From CAZNOG01 sp964574635 (lineage in GTDB: Bacteria; Bacteroidota; Bacteroidia; Flavobacteriales_D; Cryomorphaceae), in NCBI GenBank assembly GCA_964574635.1, contig CAZNOG010000005.1, forward strand, positions 1-64,000: a stretch of 64,000 bases of DNA. The letters are read 5' to 3'. The notes under the pieces are model-generated. The model ran no database searches. It was not told the DNA's origin and saw only the letters and a list, made by a program, of their open reading frames with translations. Made by a program: the position numbers and the translations under genes. Positions 9,401 to 17,279 of the stretch are shown here, piece after piece; within the stretch, counting starts at the first letter, position 1; every line of letters starts with the position of its first letter.

Positions 9401-9476
9401 GAAACGGGGGTTGCCCGGCGGCAAGTGCCGCACCCAAAACAAAACATACGAGGAGTGAGATGGAAACAGTCTTCAT
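6411..9476 (-). CDS. Large exported amidohydrolase with two tandem amidohydrolase-like units
   Basis: The protein is 1021 aa from the ATG at 9476, which gives a clear signal peptide (MKTVSISLLVCFVLGAALAAG). Two amidohydrolase-type units follow one another. The first (about residues 30-470) has a degenerate metal motif (VFPSFVELDSRYG). The second (about 560-1000) looks active: ITPGLIDEHSHIA, HITCHSYVQSEM, TFTHGLEAY and AINSDDAEMGRRL supply the expected His and Asp ligands, and it ends LTPGKHADFVVWSDHP. Bacteroidota often carry such long proteins paired with a shorter one, as here with the coupled downstream gene. It probably hydrolyses a peptide or cyclic amide outside the cytoplasm; the exact substrate cannot be read. 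Confidence 0.82.
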   Translation of the reverse strand: MKTVSISLLVCFVLGAALAAGQPPFPKGDIPSEKAVYHLIRGATVHASPSVRKQADILVHKGRIVEVGAEIQTPENTVVHDYPGMHVFPSFVELDSRYGLDKAPDTGRSSRRRTGPHPDRSTDVAMYHNEAFHPETDAIDGFSPDTAQASALRAKGVGVVLTHHHDGLARGSSALVNTGTGSANDVVLKSRAAMHYSFDKGSSKQDYPKSLMGAVALLRQAFYDVEWYANSSVEEVDFSLEAAVEKRHLPEVFHAGRTYDLYRIQTLAEEFGKDFVVVGTGEEYRVLQSLENPPRAIVAPLKFPDPYDLDNPGTLRFVSQTDLMHWEFAPFNPSFVLQSGVPLVLSTEGLKDAKAVFEALRKTVESGLHPDSALAALTTVPARLLGVGESLGRIENDYAANFFVTTADPRVDEGAEIISHWIAGRPYILSNRVEAVLKGKYGLNLDGFYPTLTVEGKQGLKARVEEYRDGDTTTVEAVLAVRGNEISLTFKNPNGEGYYRLGATMLTGYRIWDGFGTDPEGKRIAWTAIKQRDERQSLPKDTSRTEISTPPTLITPLVAYGYDTLPQARTLLIKNATLWTNDDQGTIGRGSLLISDGKIVAVGPTVDPLEHLPKGKNASYSVWDAKGKHITPGLIDEHSHIAIEGGVNEGSDASTAEVRIGDVINPADINIFRQLAGGVTTSQLLHGSANPIGGQSAIVKLRWGASAEDMLFEAAPPFIKFALGENVKQSNWGDLHNERYPQTRMGVEQFFYESFIRAREYGEMKKLAEARQRPSSRRKKKTDEKRTSEFRRDLRKEALLEILQGKRHITCHSYVQSEMAMLLHVADSLGFKLNTFTHGLEAYKLGDEILRRDVAVSTFSDWWAYKYEVIDAIPQNASILNQLGVLTAINSDDAEMGRRLNQEAAKSLLYGNMSEEDALKLVTLNPAKMMHIDEFVGSLTPGKHADFVVWSDHPLSSKAVAEKTFIDGKLYFDRSVLNRLMERDRLTRKRIADKMSEAKKKGSKTRTPERKTTPRYHCDSL

Positions 9477-9704
9477 GGCCCCCGGGCTACGCGCAAACGG
9501 TGAACGGCCAAAAGTAATAAAGTATAGGTACTGCGTATTGCCGCAGCGCTTTTCATGCTGCGAGAACTTCGGCCGGAATCCGGGACCTGATAAATCCCAC
9601 ATCCTTTTGAATATCAGAATTTTTATTCGGATAATTGACTTCCACAAACCCGGCGTGACGCAATCCCTCCGCCGCCCCATCCGTTAATATTGGTTAAGTG
9701 CGCG

Positions 9705-9732
9705 TTGATGGATATCGCAAGGGCTATTTTTG
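9705..9732 (+). promoter_or_regulatory. Promoter for the histidine kinase/response regulator pair
   Basis: TTG at 9705-9707, a 17-bp spacer, then TATTTTTG at 9725-9732 fit the Bacteroidota promoter. The GTG start at 9742 would lie only a few bases from the predicted transcript start. Confidence 0.6.
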
Positions 9733-9741
9733 TTAATTGCC

Positions 9742-11283
9742 GTGAATAAGACGTTCATTCCCCAACTGGTTATTCTGGTCATCTTCTCTTTGGTGGGATT
9801 GATCGCCATCCAATTTTATTGGATCAAGAATTCCGTGGCCTTGCGCGAAGCGCAATTCACCCGCAACGTCAAAATGGCTCTCCGCGATGTAAACAACACG
9901 CTGGAGCGTCACGCCGCGACGGAGCGCATGATGAAGAACACGGTGAGTCAACGCATTCTGAACAGAATCGACAGTTTACAAAGGGGTTATGCCACGGGAT
10001 TGCCGCACCCTTCGCAGGCCGTGCGGCCGGAGGAAGACTCGGCCGTGAATTCCAACGTCCACGGCAATTACTCCCTGAAATACAGCAGGCAGTCCAAGGA
10101 CTTTCTGTTGGATGATTCTTTGGGTCTGGTGCCCTCCAAGCCCTCCGATTTCGACGGGTACTTTCGGGAATTCGACGCGCGCATCATCGTGGAACTGCTC
10201 ACGGGTTTGATGAACATCGACATCAACCCGAACTTCATCGAGTCGTACCGGCTTCAAGAAATGGACAGCCTGCTGCAATCCAGCCTGAGCGCAGTCGGCG
10301 GCATCGAAACCCCGTATCACTTTGCGGTGTTCGACGCGCAAGATCGGCCCACCATGGTTTCTCGAGGGGCGCAAGAATACATGGATCAATTGCAGGATTC
10401 ACCCTACTCCATCCGGCTGTTTCCGCACGACTATCGGCAGAACAGCATATTCCTCAACGTGTATTTTCCCGAAAGGAAGACCTTTTTGATCAGCACCCTC
10501 AGACCTTTGTTGGCTTCTTCGGCGCTGTTCATTCTGGTGATCGTCTTGGTCTTCGTGTATTCCATCCGCACCATTTTGCGCCAGAAGAAGATTTCTGAAA
10601 TCAAGAACGATTTCATCAACAACATGACCCACGAATTGCGCACGCCGATTTCTACCATTTCCTTGGCCTGTGAAGCGCTTTCGGATCCGGTCATGCAGCA
10701 ATCCTCCGGCAGGGTCGGTAATTACGTAAACATGATCCGCGACGAGAACAACCGATTGGGATTGTTGGTCGAAAACGTACTGCGCAGCGCCCTTCTCGAC
10801 CGCAGTGAAATCGAGTTCGGGAAAGAGCCGGTGAACATGCACAAGATCATAGAAAGTGTCATAAAGACAGTTGGTATACAAATTGCAGGACGAGGCGGTG
10901 AACTGATTCCGCAATTGGATGCGACGAACCCCGTTGTAATGGGTGACGAAATTCACCTGACGAACGTATTGTACAACCTGTTGGACAACGCCTTGAAGTA
11001 CACCAAGACCACTCCGATCATTCAAATAAAAACCGAAAACACCCCTACCGGTTTTCGCCTCTCGGTGACCGACAACGGTATGGGAATCAAAAAAGACGAA
11101 CGCGGGAGGATTTTCGACAAGCTCTACCGCGTTCCCACGGGCAATGTGCACGACATCAAAGGCTTCGGCTTGGGCTTGAGTTACGTCAAAACGGTCGTCG
11201 AAAAACACGGGGGCCATGTATCCGTCGACAGCGTTTACGGAAAAGGAAGTACATTCAACGTGGAAATTCCAATCAATCAATAA
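9742..11283 (+). CDS. Sensor histidine kinase
   Basis: The protein is 513 aa from the GTG at 9742 (MNKTFIPQLVILVIFSL if Met is inserted). A TTG 12 bp upstream overlaps the -7 box and cannot be the start. Layout: TM1 (about 7-27), a periplasmic domain of about 225 residues with no recognised ligand fold, TM2 (about 258-278), HisKA with phospho-acceptor His297 in FINNMTHELRTPIS, and an HATPase domain with N box NVLYNLLDNALKYTK, G1 VTDNGMGI and G2 GFGLGLSYV. No HAMP domain is seen. It forms a two-component pair with the response regulator 12 bp downstream. Confidence 0.9.
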   Translation: MNKTFIPQLVILVIFSLVGLIAIQFYWIKNSVALREAQFTRNVKMALRDVNNTLERHAATERMMKNTVSQRILNRIDSLQRGYATGLPHPSQAVRPEEDSAVNSNVHGNYSLKYSRQSKDFLLDDSLGLVPSKPSDFDGYFREFDARIIVELLTGLMNIDINPNFIESYRLQEMDSLLQSSLSAVGGIETPYHFAVFDAQDRPTMVSRGAQEYMDQLQDSPYSIRLFPHDYRQNSIFLNVYFPERKTFLISTLRPLLASSALFILVIVLVFVYSIRTILRQKKISEIKNDFINNMTHELRTPISTISLACEALSDPVMQQSSGRVGNYVNMIRDENNRLGLLVENVLRSALLDRSEIEFGKEPVNMHKIIESVIKTVGIQIAGRGGELIPQLDATNPVVMGDEIHLTNVLYNLLDNALKYTKTTPIIQIKTENTPTGFRLSVTDNGMGIKKDERGRIFDKLYRVPTGNVHDIKGFGLGLSYVKTVVEKHGGHVSVDSVYGKGSTFNVEIPINQ

Positions 11284-11295
11284 ATCGAAAACAAT

Positions 11296-11997
11296 ATGAG
11301 TTCAAAAACGCGAATACTACTCGCCGAAGACGACCCGAATTTGGGGTCTTTGCTGCGCGAGTACCTCGAAGCCAAGGGATTTGAAGCCGTTCTCTGCGTA
11401 GATGGCGACAAGGCTTTCAAGACGTTTGCCAAAGAGCAATTCGACTTCGTGATCCTCGACGTCATGATGCCCGTTAAAGACGGATTCACCGTGGCCAAGG
11501 AAATTCGGATGGTCAACAAGAAAGTGCCCATCATCTTCTTGACGGCCAAAGACATGAAAGAAGACAAATTGACAGGATTCGGCACCGGTGCCGACGACTA
11601 CATCACCAAGCCGTTTTCAATGGAGGAATTGGTGATGCGCATCAACGCCATCCTGCGCAGGGCCGAGGGCCAAACCATCACGGACGAGCCCCAGGTTTTC
11701 GACTTGGGCAAATTCACCTTCGACTTCGACCGCCAAACCTTGAAAAGCGGCGACAACGTGACCAAGCTCACCACCAAGGAAAACGAGCTGCTTCACCTGT
11801 TGTGCCTCAACATGAACGGCGTACTCCAAAGAAACTACGCTTTGAACGCCATTTGGGGTGACGACAACTATTTCAACGGGCGAAGCATGGACGTGTACAT
11901 CGCCAAGCTGCGTAAACTTTTGAAACCGGATCCGGACATCGAGATCATCAACGTGCACGGAAAGGGCTTCAAACTCATGGTCGCCACGCCCAAATAA
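11296..11997 (+). CDS. OmpR-family response regulator
   Basis: The protein is 233 aa. The receiver domain (residues 1-120) has the acidic pair EDD (11-13), phospho-acceptor Asp55 in VILDVMMPVKDG, and the conserved Thr and Lys in FLTAKD. The C-terminal winged helix (about 140-230) shows LTTKENELLHLLCLN and RSMDVYIAKLRKLL, as in OmpR/PhoB proteins. It is the partner of the kinase directly upstream and a likely DNA-binding regulator. Flanking genes do not reveal its targets. Confidence 0.93.
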   Translation: MSSKTRILLAEDDPNLGSLLREYLEAKGFEAVLCVDGDKAFKTFAKEQFDFVILDVMMPVKDGFTVAKEIRMVNKKVPIIFLTAKDMKEDKLTGFGTGADDYITKPFSMEELVMRINAILRRAEGQTITDEPQVFDLGKFTFDFDRQTLKSGDNVTKLTTKENELLHLLCLNMNGVLQRNYALNAIWGDDNYFNGRSMDVYIAKLRKLLKPDPDIEIINVHGKGFKLMVATPK

Positions 11998-12026
11998 TTC
12001 GGGGGCGGAATTCGCCTGCGAGGAGC

Positions 12027-12818
12027 TTACAAGCTTTTGGTTCGACCTCCGTCTACCGGCAGGTTGATTCCGTTGATGTACGAAGCCGCGGGACTCGCGA
12101 GGAAAGCGATGGCATTGGCGATCTCTTCGGGTTGCGCCACGCGGTTGATGGGCGTTTCTTCGCCCATTTCATTGATGATTTCTTCGGTTTTTCGCCCCGT
12201 GGCTTCGGCCTTCTTGCGCGCGAGCTCACGCAGGCGGTTCGTCAAGGTGGGCCCGGGCAGCACGTTGTTTACGGTAATGCCGTGGACCCCTAATTCACCG
12301 GCCAAGGTTTTCGACCAATTGCCCACGGCACCGCGGATGGTATTGGAGACCCCGAGGTTGGGCAAGGGCTGCTTTACGGATGTGGAAATGACGTTTACGA
12401 TACGGCCGTACCGCGCCTTTTTCATCCCCGGCACCAAGAGTTGAGTCAGGATGTGATTGCCGATGAGGTGCATGCCGAAAGCCCTGTCAAAAGCTTGGGG
12501 CTCCGCATCGATCAGCGGCCCGCCGGGAGGTCCGCCGGTATTGTTCACCAGAATATGTATGACGCCGTTGGCGATGTCCAGGGCTTCCTTCCCCGCGCGC
12601 ATCACTTGCTCCCGATCGGTAAAATCGGCCACTACGAAGCGGTGGGAATTTCCCTTGCTCGTATCCAACAATTTCTGAACGGCGATGAGGGATTCTTCAT
12701 TTCGCGCCAGGAGAATGACGTTTGCGCCCATGGTCGCCAGTTCCAGCGCCGCGGCACGGCCTATCCCCCCCGTACTTCCCGCCACCAGTGCGTTTTTGCC
12801 TCGCAGATCGAGTTCCAT
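12027..12818 (-). CDS. SDR-family protein without the canonical YxxxK
   Basis: The protein is 263 aa with a full Rossmann fold: GSTGGIGRAAAL (nucleotide-binding TGxxxGxG type), NNTGG (NNAG equivalent) and the C-terminal NGINLPVDGG end typical of FabG-like SDRs. Ser is present in VISTSVKQ, but where the catalytic Tyr-x-x-x-Lys should stand the sequence reads GVSNTIRGAV, so Tyr aligns with Ser and Lys with Arg. I have seen similar FabG-like proteins in Bacteroidota. It may be a non-classical reductase or a non-catalytic binder. It is transcribed alone, convergent with the response regulator. Confidence 0.78.
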   Translation of the reverse strand: MELDLRGKNALVAGSTGGIGRAAALELATMGANVILLARNEESLIAVQKLLDTSKGNSHRFVVADFTDREQVMRAGKEALDIANGVIHILVNNTGGPPGGPLIDAEPQAFDRAFGMHLIGNHILTQLLVPGMKKARYGRIVNVISTSVKQPLPNLGVSNTIRGAVGNWSKTLAGELGVHGITVNNVLPGPTLTNRLRELARKKAEATGRKTEEIINEMGEETPINRVAQPEEIANAIAFLASPAASYINGINLPVDGGRTKSL

Positions 12819-13189
12819 ATTTCCGGTATTTTATTTCGTGAAAAGGCCAAAGGTAATCCAATGCTTTACTATTGAAAACGGTCTGACGCGATCGGATTCG
12901 CCCGCGAGAAGCTTTCGGACCTTCCAACCCACCTCACGTGCTCGCCGCCGCATCGCAATCCAAACAACTCCCGGCGAGGAGGGTTTACAAAATTTGACTT
13001 TAAAAATCCACTCCACGCCCAAAAAAGCATAATTACTGAAAACCAGAGCGGTATAAGCGATATAGGAAAGCGAAACCGGGAATCCGCCCGTCGTTTTTTT
13101 CGGGCATTTCCTTCCAAAATTACCAGACCTGCCGGATATTTGTACTTTTGATTAATCTTGCCGTAAGTAGACCTGCTTCAAAGTGTAAT
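12819..13189. other. Intergenic gap with one likely promoter
   Basis: No credible gene is seen in these 371 bp. TACTTTTG at 13143-13150 fits the -7 consensus TAnnTTTG on the plus strand and would drive the secreted protein gene with a leader of about 35 nt. No -33 TTG is visible at the right distance. Confidence 0.45.
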
Positions 13190-13987
13190 ATGCGACAGAC
13201 GATCATTCCCCTTTTACTCATGATTTTCCTCGCCCCCGCGGGCATGGCCCAAGCCCAGTCACTGGTGCTTAACGGCGTGTATCAGGGCAAGGATCTGTAC
13301 GTGAAAAATCCCTTCGGCCCGGACGGGGTAGGCTTCTGTGTGAACGACATTTACGTCAACGACGAACTGACCCGCGACGAGGTCAACAGCAGCGCATTCG
13401 CCATCGACTTTCAAATTTTGGGCGTGGAAGTGGGCACACCGGTTAAGGTGGTCATCAACCACAAATCGGGGTGCGAGCCGGTGGTATTGAACCCCGAGGG
13501 CATAAAGCCCCACAGCACTTTCGAAATCGTGGATATCGCCATGGACGGTTCCACGCTGAAGTGGACGGCCAAAAACGAAAGGGGTTCCCTGCCCTACGTC
13601 GTAGAGCAGTTCCGCTGGAACAAATGGGTGAAGGCCGGCGAAGTGCCCGGCAGCGGAAACGCCTCGGAAACCACGTACACCTTCAAACCCGAAACCTATT
13701 CGGGCGAAATCAAAATCCGCGTAAAACAGACGGATTACACCGACAAACCCCGGTACAGCCCCGTAGTCACGTACAACCCAGGCGCGCCGAAGGTGACTTT
13801 CTCACCGCAACGTCCCGACAAGGAGATCAACTTTTCCGCTTCCACACGGTACGAAATCTTCGACATTTACGGGAATCTGGTGAAAACCGGAACCGGACGA
13901 AGCGTCGACGTGTCCGATCTGAAGTCGGGCGCCACGTACTACCTCAACTACGACAGTTCTTTCGGCGAAACTTTCCGCAAGAAGTAA
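13190..13987 (+). CDS. Secreted protein with a sorting-domain-like C-terminus
   Basis: The protein is 265 aa from the ATG at 13190, chosen because a signal peptide (MRQTIIPLLLMIFLAPAGMAQ) follows directly. The N-terminal half (SLVLNGVYQGKDLYVKNP) and the middle part look like beta-sandwich repeats. The last 45 residues (YEIFDIYGNLVKTG, VDVSDLKSGATYYLNYD) read like the type A C-terminal sorting domain of type IX cargo (pattern IYDxxGxLVxxG, LxxGxY), but the final basic strand is short. It may be exported by the SprA system or keep only the fold. Function is unknown. Confidence 0.65.
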   Translation: MRQTIIPLLLMIFLAPAGMAQAQSLVLNGVYQGKDLYVKNPFGPDGVGFCVNDIYVNDELTRDEVNSSAFAIDFQILGVEVGTPVKVVINHKSGCEPVVLNPEGIKPHSTFEIVDIAMDGSTLKWTAKNERGSLPYVVEQFRWNKWVKAGEVPGSGNASETTYTFKPETYSGEIKIRVKQTDYTDKPRYSPVVTYNPGAPKVTFSPQRPDKEINFSASTRYEIFDIYGNLVKTGTGRSVDVSDLKSGATYYLNYDSSFGETFRKK

Positions 13988-14007
13988 GTCTCCCGTCCCC
14001 CACCGGC

Positions 14008-14628
14008 CTATCCCCGCTCGGACCAACCGTCGATCAACTCCCGCAAGGAAGTGCCGATGGGGTAATGCACGGAAGGAATGCCCGCGTCCAGCCCACCTTG
14101 CACGTTGGCCTCCGTGTCGTCGATAAACAGCGTGGTGGCCGGATCGATGTCGTGCATGTCCACGAAGCGGCGAAAGATTTCCGGCTCGGGCTTGCGGAAG
14201 CCCAACTCATGGCTGTATCCCACGCCGTCGAAGAGGTCCAGGAAAGCACCCCGCCCGTACTGCTCGTCCAAAACGGCTTCGAAATGCCGCCGGTGCAATT
14301 CGTTGGTATTGCTCAGCAAGTAAATGTCGAGGTGTTCGCCCAGCTCCTGCAGAAGCAGAAATTTCTCTTCCGGCATACTGCCCAACATGGCGCACCACGA
14401 TTCGAGGATGGGCGCGTGCCCCGGGCCGCCCATTTTACTGTCCAAGGCGTCGAGAAACTCATCCGTGTCCACTTCTCCGCGTTCCAGGCGCTTGAACAAT
14501 TCGTCTTGGCTGTACTTCGAAAAAGCCTCCGCGGCGCGCTCGAGACCCAAGCGCCCGAAGGCATCGATGGTCTTTTGATAATCCAAATCGAGCAGCACGC
14601 CCCCGAGGTCAAAAATCACCGACTTCAT
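14008..14628 (-). CDS. HAD-family phosphatase (YihX/epoxide-hydrolase-like subgroup)
   Basis: The protein is 206 aa from the ATG at 14628. Motif I is MKSVIFDLGGVLLDLD (Asp nucleophile; the DLGGV form is typical of HAD subfamily IA variant 3). Motif II is YLLSNTNELH, motif III lies around SHELGFRKPEPEIF (Lys), and motif IV is LFIDDTEANV. It is predicted to remove phosphate from a small sugar phosphate or a similar substrate in the cytoplasm. It is transcribed towards the secreted protein gene and ends 20 bp from it. Confidence 0.85.
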   Translation of the reverse strand: MKSVIFDLGGVLLDLDYQKTIDAFGRLGLERAAEAFSKYSQDELFKRLERGEVDTDEFLDALDSKMGGPGHAPILESWCAMLGSMPEEKFLLLQELGEHLDIYLLSNTNELHRRHFEAVLDEQYGRGAFLDLFDGVGYSHELGFRKPEPEIFRRFVDMHDIDPATTLFIDDTEANVQGGLDAGIPSVHYPIGTSLRELIDGWSERG

Positions 14629-14700
14629 GCGGGCAAAGATAATTTGAACCACGCACCTTGCGAAACCGGTAAATTGGAGTAATTTTGCGCTCGATTTCAC

Positions 14701-14777
14701 GGGGAATTAGCTCAGCTGGCTAGAGCGCTACACTGGCAGTGTAGAGGTCACCGGTTCGAATCCGGTATTCTCCACCA
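14701..14777 (+). tRNA. tRNA-Ala (anticodon GGC)
   Basis: The full cloverleaf can be read: acceptor GGGGAAT pairs with ATTCTCC (one G-T pair), the D arm is GCTC...GAGC, anticodon stem CTACA/TGTAG surrounds loop CTGGCAG with anticodon GGC, and the T arm is ACCGG TTCGAAT CCGGT. The 3' CCA is encoded. A strong terminator follows at 14832. Confidence 0.95.
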
Positions 14778-14831
14778 AATTTCGAATGGCCACGGAGTCA
14801 TTCGGGTAGCCGCACAGGCGGTGCATCTTTT

Positions 14832-14861
14832 AAGCGGATCCTTCGGGGTTCGCTTTTTTTT
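14832..14861 (+). terminator. Rho-independent terminator after tRNA-Ala
   Basis: A 10-bp stem (14832-14841 with 14846-14855, including two G-T pairs) is capped by a TTCG tetraloop closed by C-G and followed by a run of T. It is a textbook intrinsic terminator. A copy of the 18-nt dispersed motif starts at its last T. Confidence 0.9.
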
Positions 14862-14878
14862 GTTTTTGTGGGTGTATC
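14861..14878 (-). repeat. Dispersed 18-nt motif, copy 1
   Basis: The minus strand carries a 16/18 match to GACACACCCACAAAAACC, directly after the tRNA-Ala terminator. Other copies are at 20018, 44967 and 47211. Confidence 0.55.
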
Positions 14879-15033
14879 CTCTCCCCCATGGTTCCCGGCC
14901 GAAGACGGGGTGATATTCCGCAGGGAAAATGGTCGAAACGCACGCCACGCCCCGGCCGGAAGGTGCATTCACCTCCTGTGCGGGTGGAGGCCGCACAACG
15001 CATAATATCGCACAAGAAAATGTCGGGGGGAAG

Positions 15034-15110
15034 TGGTGGGCCCGGAAGGACTTGAACCTTCGACCTTCAGATTATGAGTCTGCTGCTCTAACCGCCTGAG
15101 CTACGGGCCC
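15034..15110 (-). tRNA. tRNA with CAT anticodon, probably elongator Met
   Basis: Read on the minus strand: acceptor GGGCCCG pairs with CGGGCCC, D arm GCTCAGGCGGTTAGAGC, anticodon loop CTCATAA (anticodon CAT), T arm GAAGG TTCAAGT CCTTC, encoded CCA. The acceptor pairs fully, so it is not an initiator tRNA. A CAT anticodon could also be tRNA-Ile2 (lysidine-modified); the sequence alone does not separate these safely. Confidence 0.85.
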
Positions 15111-15256
15111 CGGTTGAGGGATGGCAAAAATAGCCGAAAGTAATTACCCACGCAATAAAGGATTGGAAAAACACCGGACTAAAACCTCTTGGGGTTGAGC
15201 CCCACCACCCGAAGCGACGAAGGACGCGGTTTGGTACGGGGATTTGCACGCGCGCA

Positions 15257-15478
15257 GGCGGAAGGCGGCATCCCGGCGGTGAACGCGCCCACAGCCGCGG
15301 GGCGGGGCAGAGCGACCGGCGGAAGCTCCTGCCCCGCCCTTGCGGATGTTTGGTGTGGACACCGCCGGATATAGCCTGTAGCCGACCCGGGCAGCGGTTT
15401 GTACAATTGAAGTGAGAGACTGCGACACGAATTGCCGGATATGGGAAGTGGGAAATGCCCGGGCGCGCCCAAAAACTC
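15257..15478 (+). ncRNA. Structured intergenic element, copy B (Flavo-1-like)
   Basis: Second of three copies, lying in the 539-bp gap between tRNA-Met and the fructosamine-kinase-like gene; the rest of the gap shows no gene. It shares GGCGGCATCC, GGAAGCTCC, ATATAGCCTGTAGCCGACCC and GCGCCCAAAAAC with the others. Helices: CCGGCGGTG (15273-15281) with CACCGCCGG (15360-15368); GGGCGGGGCAG (15300-15310) with CTGCCCCGCCC (15329-15339); CCCGGGCA (15386-15393) with TGCCCGGG (15456-15463). The paired bases differ from copies A and C while pairing is kept. Confidence 0.6.
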
Positions 15479-15523
15479 CGCCTTTACACCCGGAAATGCG
15501 ACCGTTGTCGTAGATGCATCGGA

Positions 15524-15554
15524 TTGAAGGAGAGTGAAAATACCCTTATCTTTG
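15524..15554 (+). promoter_or_regulatory. Promoter for the fructosamine-kinase-like gene
   Basis: TTG at 15524-15526, a 20-bp spacer, then TATCTTTG at 15547-15554 match the Bacteroidota promoter pattern. Confidence 0.65.
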
Positions 15555-15649
15555 TATGGAAGGCCGGCGTGAGAATCACGACCGTGCCAGTGCGTATAAG
15601 GAATTTATAACCATATAATTACAGGACATTGAGCGCGTTGAATCCGGAA

Positions 15650-16516
15650 ATGAGCGTTGTGTGGCGAAAAGCCGTGGAGAAGGAATTGGGAAAGCCCGTA
15701 GAACTGCTTCGAGTGGGCCCGGTAGGAGGGGGCAGCATCAGCGATGCGCGGCAAGTGGTGACGTCGGAAGGCGCGTATTTCGTGAAGTTCAACGACGCGG
15801 AAAAATACCCGGGCATGTTTGAGGCGGAGGCGCACGGGCTGAAGTTTTTGGCGGCTCACAGCGCGTTTGCCATTCCCAAACCCATCGCCACGGGTGAGGC
15901 CGGCGGCATACAATGGATCATGATGGAGATGATTGTCGGCGCCAAAAGGAAAGAGGATTATTGGGAAACCTTCGGGCGGAGGCTGGCGGAAATGCACAAA
16001 GACTACGGCGAGAGGTTTGGTTTTGACCACGACAACTACCTGGGGAGCTTGCCGCAGTACAACGAGTGGCGGGATTCTTGGGAAACTTTTTTCGTGGAAA
16101 AACGCCTTCAGCCCCAGTTGGAGATAGCGGTGGAGCGCGAGGTGGCTTCCAAGGAAATGATCCGCCTGTTCAACAAATTGTATTCTCGCGTAGACCGCTA
16201 TTTCCCGACCGAGCCGCCCTCACCGGTGCACGGCGATCTGTGGACGGGCAATTTCACCACGGGCCACGACGGGGAAGCGGTGATTTTCGACCCGGCGTGC
16301 CACTACGGACACAGGGAAATGGATATCGCCATGAGCCGACTTTTCGGGGGTTTCGACAAGCGTTTTTACGATGCCTACAACGAGGTGTATCCCCTGGAAA
16401 AAGGCTGGGAAGATCGAGTGTTCGTCGCCAACCTCTACCCCCTGATGGCCCATGCGAATCTTTTTGGCGGGGGATATACCCTGCAGGTGATGCAATATCT
16501 CCGCAAGTATGTGTGA
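15650..16516 (+). CDS. Fructosamine kinase family protein
   Basis: The protein is 288 aa from the ATG at 15650; a TTG seven codons upstream is also in frame. It belongs to the fructosamine-3-kinase/aminoglycoside-phosphotransferase-like kinases. Visible signs are the glycine-rich GPVGGGSISDARQV loop, Lys in YFVKFND, the catalytic loop SPVHGDLWTGNF and metal-binding VIFDPACHYGHREMDIAM. Family members phosphorylate sugars attached to amines and so help undo protein glycation. Length is normal (about 290). It stands alone behind its own promoter. Confidence 0.9.
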   Translation: MSVVWRKAVEKELGKPVELLRVGPVGGGSISDARQVVTSEGAYFVKFNDAEKYPGMFEAEAHGLKFLAAHSAFAIPKPIATGEAGGIQWIMMEMIVGAKRKEDYWETFGRRLAEMHKDYGERFGFDHDNYLGSLPQYNEWRDSWETFFVEKRLQPQLEIAVEREVASKEMIRLFNKLYSRVDRYFPTEPPSPVHGDLWTGNFTTGHDGEAVIFDPACHYGHREMDIAMSRLFGGFDKRFYDAYNEVYPLEKGWEDRVFVANLYPLMAHANLFGGGYTLQVMQYLRKYV

Positions 16517-16674
16517 GGCCTCGCATCGGGATGTGAATTTCATATCGTCCGAGACCGAAATCCCCACTCTTTGAATCCGTAATCGAGCAACCTTCGCGCG
16601 GGGCAAAGCGTCGGTTTGCAGTGCCCGAAATTGACCGATGAGGGAGAGGGCGAGCACCAAAAGCCTGCCTATCC

Positions 16675-16682
16675 TATCTTTG
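16675..16682 (+). promoter_or_regulatory. Promoter -7 box for the ECF sigma gene
   Basis: TATCTTTG fits TAnnTTTG. It lies inside the upstream open frame, so translation must start downstream of it, at the TTG at 16716. No -33 TTG is seen. Confidence 0.5.
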
Positions 16683-16715
16683 CCGAGGCGATTTCAAAAA
16701 TGTAGTACCACAACA

Positions 16716-17267
16716 TTGTCGAACGAAACCAACAAACCCCGTACAGATGAAGACGAGCCCGGTGGAACGGGTGCCTTCACACTCCGGGAATTCGAAGAAG
16801 CTTTCGATCGGCACTACACGGAAATTCGGAACTTCATCTACTACAAAACTTCTCAGGCCGAATTGGCCGAAGACGTGGCTCAGGACACCTTCGTGAAACT
16901 ATGGGAAACGCGAAACCGAATCGAAAGGACGTCACTGAAATCGTACTTGTACACCATTGCCAACAACTTGATGATAAACAAGATGAAGAGAAGGCAATTG
17001 AAGTTCAAGTTTCTGGATTACCAAAAACCCGGGAAGGAGATAAAAGACCCCCAGTACCTGATGGAGATGGAGGAGTTCGACCGGAAGCTGCAAGCCGTTC
17101 TGGCCAAGATTCCCGAAGGGGCGAGAGAGGTGTTTCTGATGAACCGCATAGACGGGTTGAAATACCACGAAATAGCGGATAGACTTTCCCTGAGCATGAA
17201 GGCCATCGAAAAGCGCATGTCGAAAGCGCTGGCGATCATCCGCAAAGAAATGGACCGTCGGTTCTGA
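16716..17267 (+). CDS. ECF RNA polymerase sigma factor (Bacteroidota FecI-like)
   Basis: The protein is 183 aa from the TTG at 16716. An ATG at 16638 lies upstream of the likely promoter and is rejected. Region 2 is seen at FEEAFDRHYTEIRNFIYYKT to TSLKSYLYTIANNLMINKMKRR, and region 4 at LAKIPEGAREVFLMNRIDGLKYHEIADRLSLSMKAIEKRMSKAL. It would direct transcription in response to an outer-membrane signal passed through FecR. The cluster runs sigma, receptor, FecR, whereas the usual order is sigma, FecR, receptor. Confidence 0.88.
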   Translation: MSNETNKPRTDEDEPGGTGAFTLREFEEAFDRHYTEIRNFIYYKTSQAELAEDVAQDTFVKLWETRNRIERTSLKSYLYTIANNLMINKMKRRQLKFKFLDYQKPGKEIKDPQYLMEMEEFDRKLQAVLAKIPEGAREVFLMNRIDGLKYHEIADRLSLSMKAIEKRMSKALAIIRKEMDRRF

Positions 17268-17279
17268 CTTGTTTGGCCT

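Noticed and set aside
15144..15472. Frames of 94-97 codons in the gap before the fructosamine-kinase-like gene
   Set aside because: They fall in structured element copy B and have no protein-like pattern.
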